64,000 nt of DNA from assembly GCA_012960475.1 (NCBI GenBank), contig DUBE01000063.1, forward strand, positions 1-64,000. Reading direction: 5' to 3'. Origin of the DNA: Planctomycetota bacterium (lineage in GTDB: Bacteria; Planctomycetota; UBA1135; GCA-002686595). A program made the translations under genes and the position numbers. Below the pieces are notes generated by a model. The model was given only the letters and a program-made list of their open reading frames with translations. It was not told the DNA's origin and searched no databases. Of the stretch, positions 63,022 through 64,000 are shown in pieces. Each line of letters opens with the position of its first letter. Within the stretch, counting starts at the first letter, position 1.

Positions 63022-63926
63022 CGAACTCCGTCGATCTCCGTTCCGCTCCTCGACCCGAGCCCTTTCGCGCGTCTATCAAGAGCGTGCTGGTTCTGAGCGA
63101 TGTGACCCGTGAAGCATCTCTGCGCCAGGCCCAGGAGATTGAGGCTCTCCTGCTCGCTCGCGGCCTGGAAGTGGAATTGGTTGAAGACGGGCGTGCCCAT
63201 TGCTCTGCGCTTGAAGCGAGTGCTGCTTCTCTGCCAAGGCCGGATCTGTGCGTGGTGCTCGGCGGTGATGGGACTGTGCTCTCCACGGCCCGGGCCTTTG
63301 CCCAGCATCCCGTTCCGATCCTGGGCATCAACTTTGGGCGTGTGGGCTACCTGGCCCCCGTGCAGGCTCATCAGTGGCAGGTGGGCATCGAAGATGTGTT
63401 GGACGGGCGTGCTACTTTGGAGCCGCGCATGCGTCTGTGCTTGAGCATGCCTGACGGCGCCCAGACGCTGGCTCTCAACGATGTGGTTTTCTCCCGCCAG
63501 TCCGCCGGTTCCATGGTGGGGTTGCAATTGGAAGCGGACGGTGTGCGTGTCTCGGAGTACCACGCGGATGGGCTCATTTTCGCCACCCCGTCGGGGTCGA
63601 CGGCCTATTCCCTGGGCGCTGGAGGCCCAATCCTGGCCCCCTCCATGCAAGCTGTGGTAGTGACCCCCATCAGCGCCCACGCCCTGGCCCATCGCCCCTT
63701 GGTCCTGCGCCCGGACGCAATTCTCAGCCTGCGGGTACTAGCTGCCAGGGAACCGGTGGCGGTGTCTGTCGATGGACAGGCGGTCCAGGTTCTCGAGACG
63801 GGTCAAACTGCGCGCATCGAGCGCCATCCGGAGACCTATCCCTTGCTCGCTCCGGCGGGCCTGGACCCCTGGCGCCGCTTGAGGGATCGACTGGGTTGGA
63901 GGGCTTCCCTGGCCGAAGAAGAATGA
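63018..63926 (+). CDS. nadK: NAD kinase
   Basis: 302 aa, GTG start; 'LCVVLGGDGTVLSTARAF', 'ILGINFGRVGYLAPV', 'ADGLIFATPSGSTAYSLGAGGPILAPSMQAVVVTPISAHALAHRPLVL'. Confidence 0.95.
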   Translation: MTNSVDLRSAPRPEPFRASIKSVLVLSDVTREASLRQAQEIEALLLARGLEVELVEDGRAHCSALEASAASLPRPDLCVVLGGDGTVLSTARAFAQHPVPILGINFGRVGYLAPVQAHQWQVGIEDVLDGRATLEPRMRLCLSMPDGAQTLALNDVVFSRQSAGSMVGLQLEADGVRVSEYHADGLIFATPSGSTAYSLGAGGPILAPSMQAVVVTPISAHALAHRPLVLRPDAILSLRVLAAREPVAVSVDGQAVQVLETGQTARIERHPETYPLLAPAGLDPWRRLRDRLGWRASLAEEE

Positions 63927-63991
63927 TTCTGCGCGTCAGTGTTGACATCCGGGGCAGGTTCCCGAATAGTCCGCGCCAAGAGGAGGCATGA
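63923..63991 (+). other. 22-codon mini-ORF with ATGA overlaps at both ends
   Basis: MILRVSVDIRGRFPNSPRQEEA*; start overlaps the nadK stop, stop overlaps the next ATG at 63988. Confidence 0.35.
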
Positions 63992-64000
63992 TTCTGCGAA
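63988..64000 (+). CDS. Start of the next gene (truncated)
   Basis: ATGATTCTGCGAA preceded by AAGAGGAGGC (strong SD); only 13 nt visible. Confidence 0.5.

Noticed and set aside
1-64000. Prophage, transposon, defence island or secondary-metabolite cluster
   Set aside because: No integrase, transposase, capsid, restriction-modification, toxin-antitoxin or PKS/NRPS signature was found among the ORFs.

Overview
High-GC bacterial chromosomal window, Planctomycetota-like by gene flavour (an inference only). It is densely coded. I found no rRNA, CRISPR array or transposase. Supported content: about 53 CDSs (both window edges truncate a gene), one tRNA-His(GTG) with encoded C73 and CCA, two intragenic protein repeat arrays, and metabolic or housekeeping blocks (xylAB; gap-pgk-rpe-accD; xseB-ispA-dxs-nadK; asnS, tilS, purN, panB). 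There is also a SpoIIE phosphatase/STAS module, a large FHA-Ser/Thr kinase, and a glycan/methyltransferase cluster. The strongest unusual signal is at 10458-11672. Two ORFs in the track, 10458..10673 and 10692..11672, are in the same frame and together form one TlpA/thioredoxin-like protein. The first redox Cys of its WCGPC motif is an in-frame TGA (10671-10673, giving W-U-G-P-C), followed at once by a bacterial-SECIS-like hairpin (10677-10707). This is a candidate selenocysteine thioredoxin-family protein. Other main observations: (i) at least ten genes have a TANNNT hexamer 6-8 nt before the start codon, suggesting widespread leaderless transcription; (ii) two apparent pseudoenzymes, a GmhB/HAD-like protein without its catalytic Asp motifs and a PNP-like protein next to purN; (iii) a STAS protein with a PilZ-like C-terminus divergent from a GAF-SpoIIE phosphatase. 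All homology calls come from motif recognition by eye; no database search was run.
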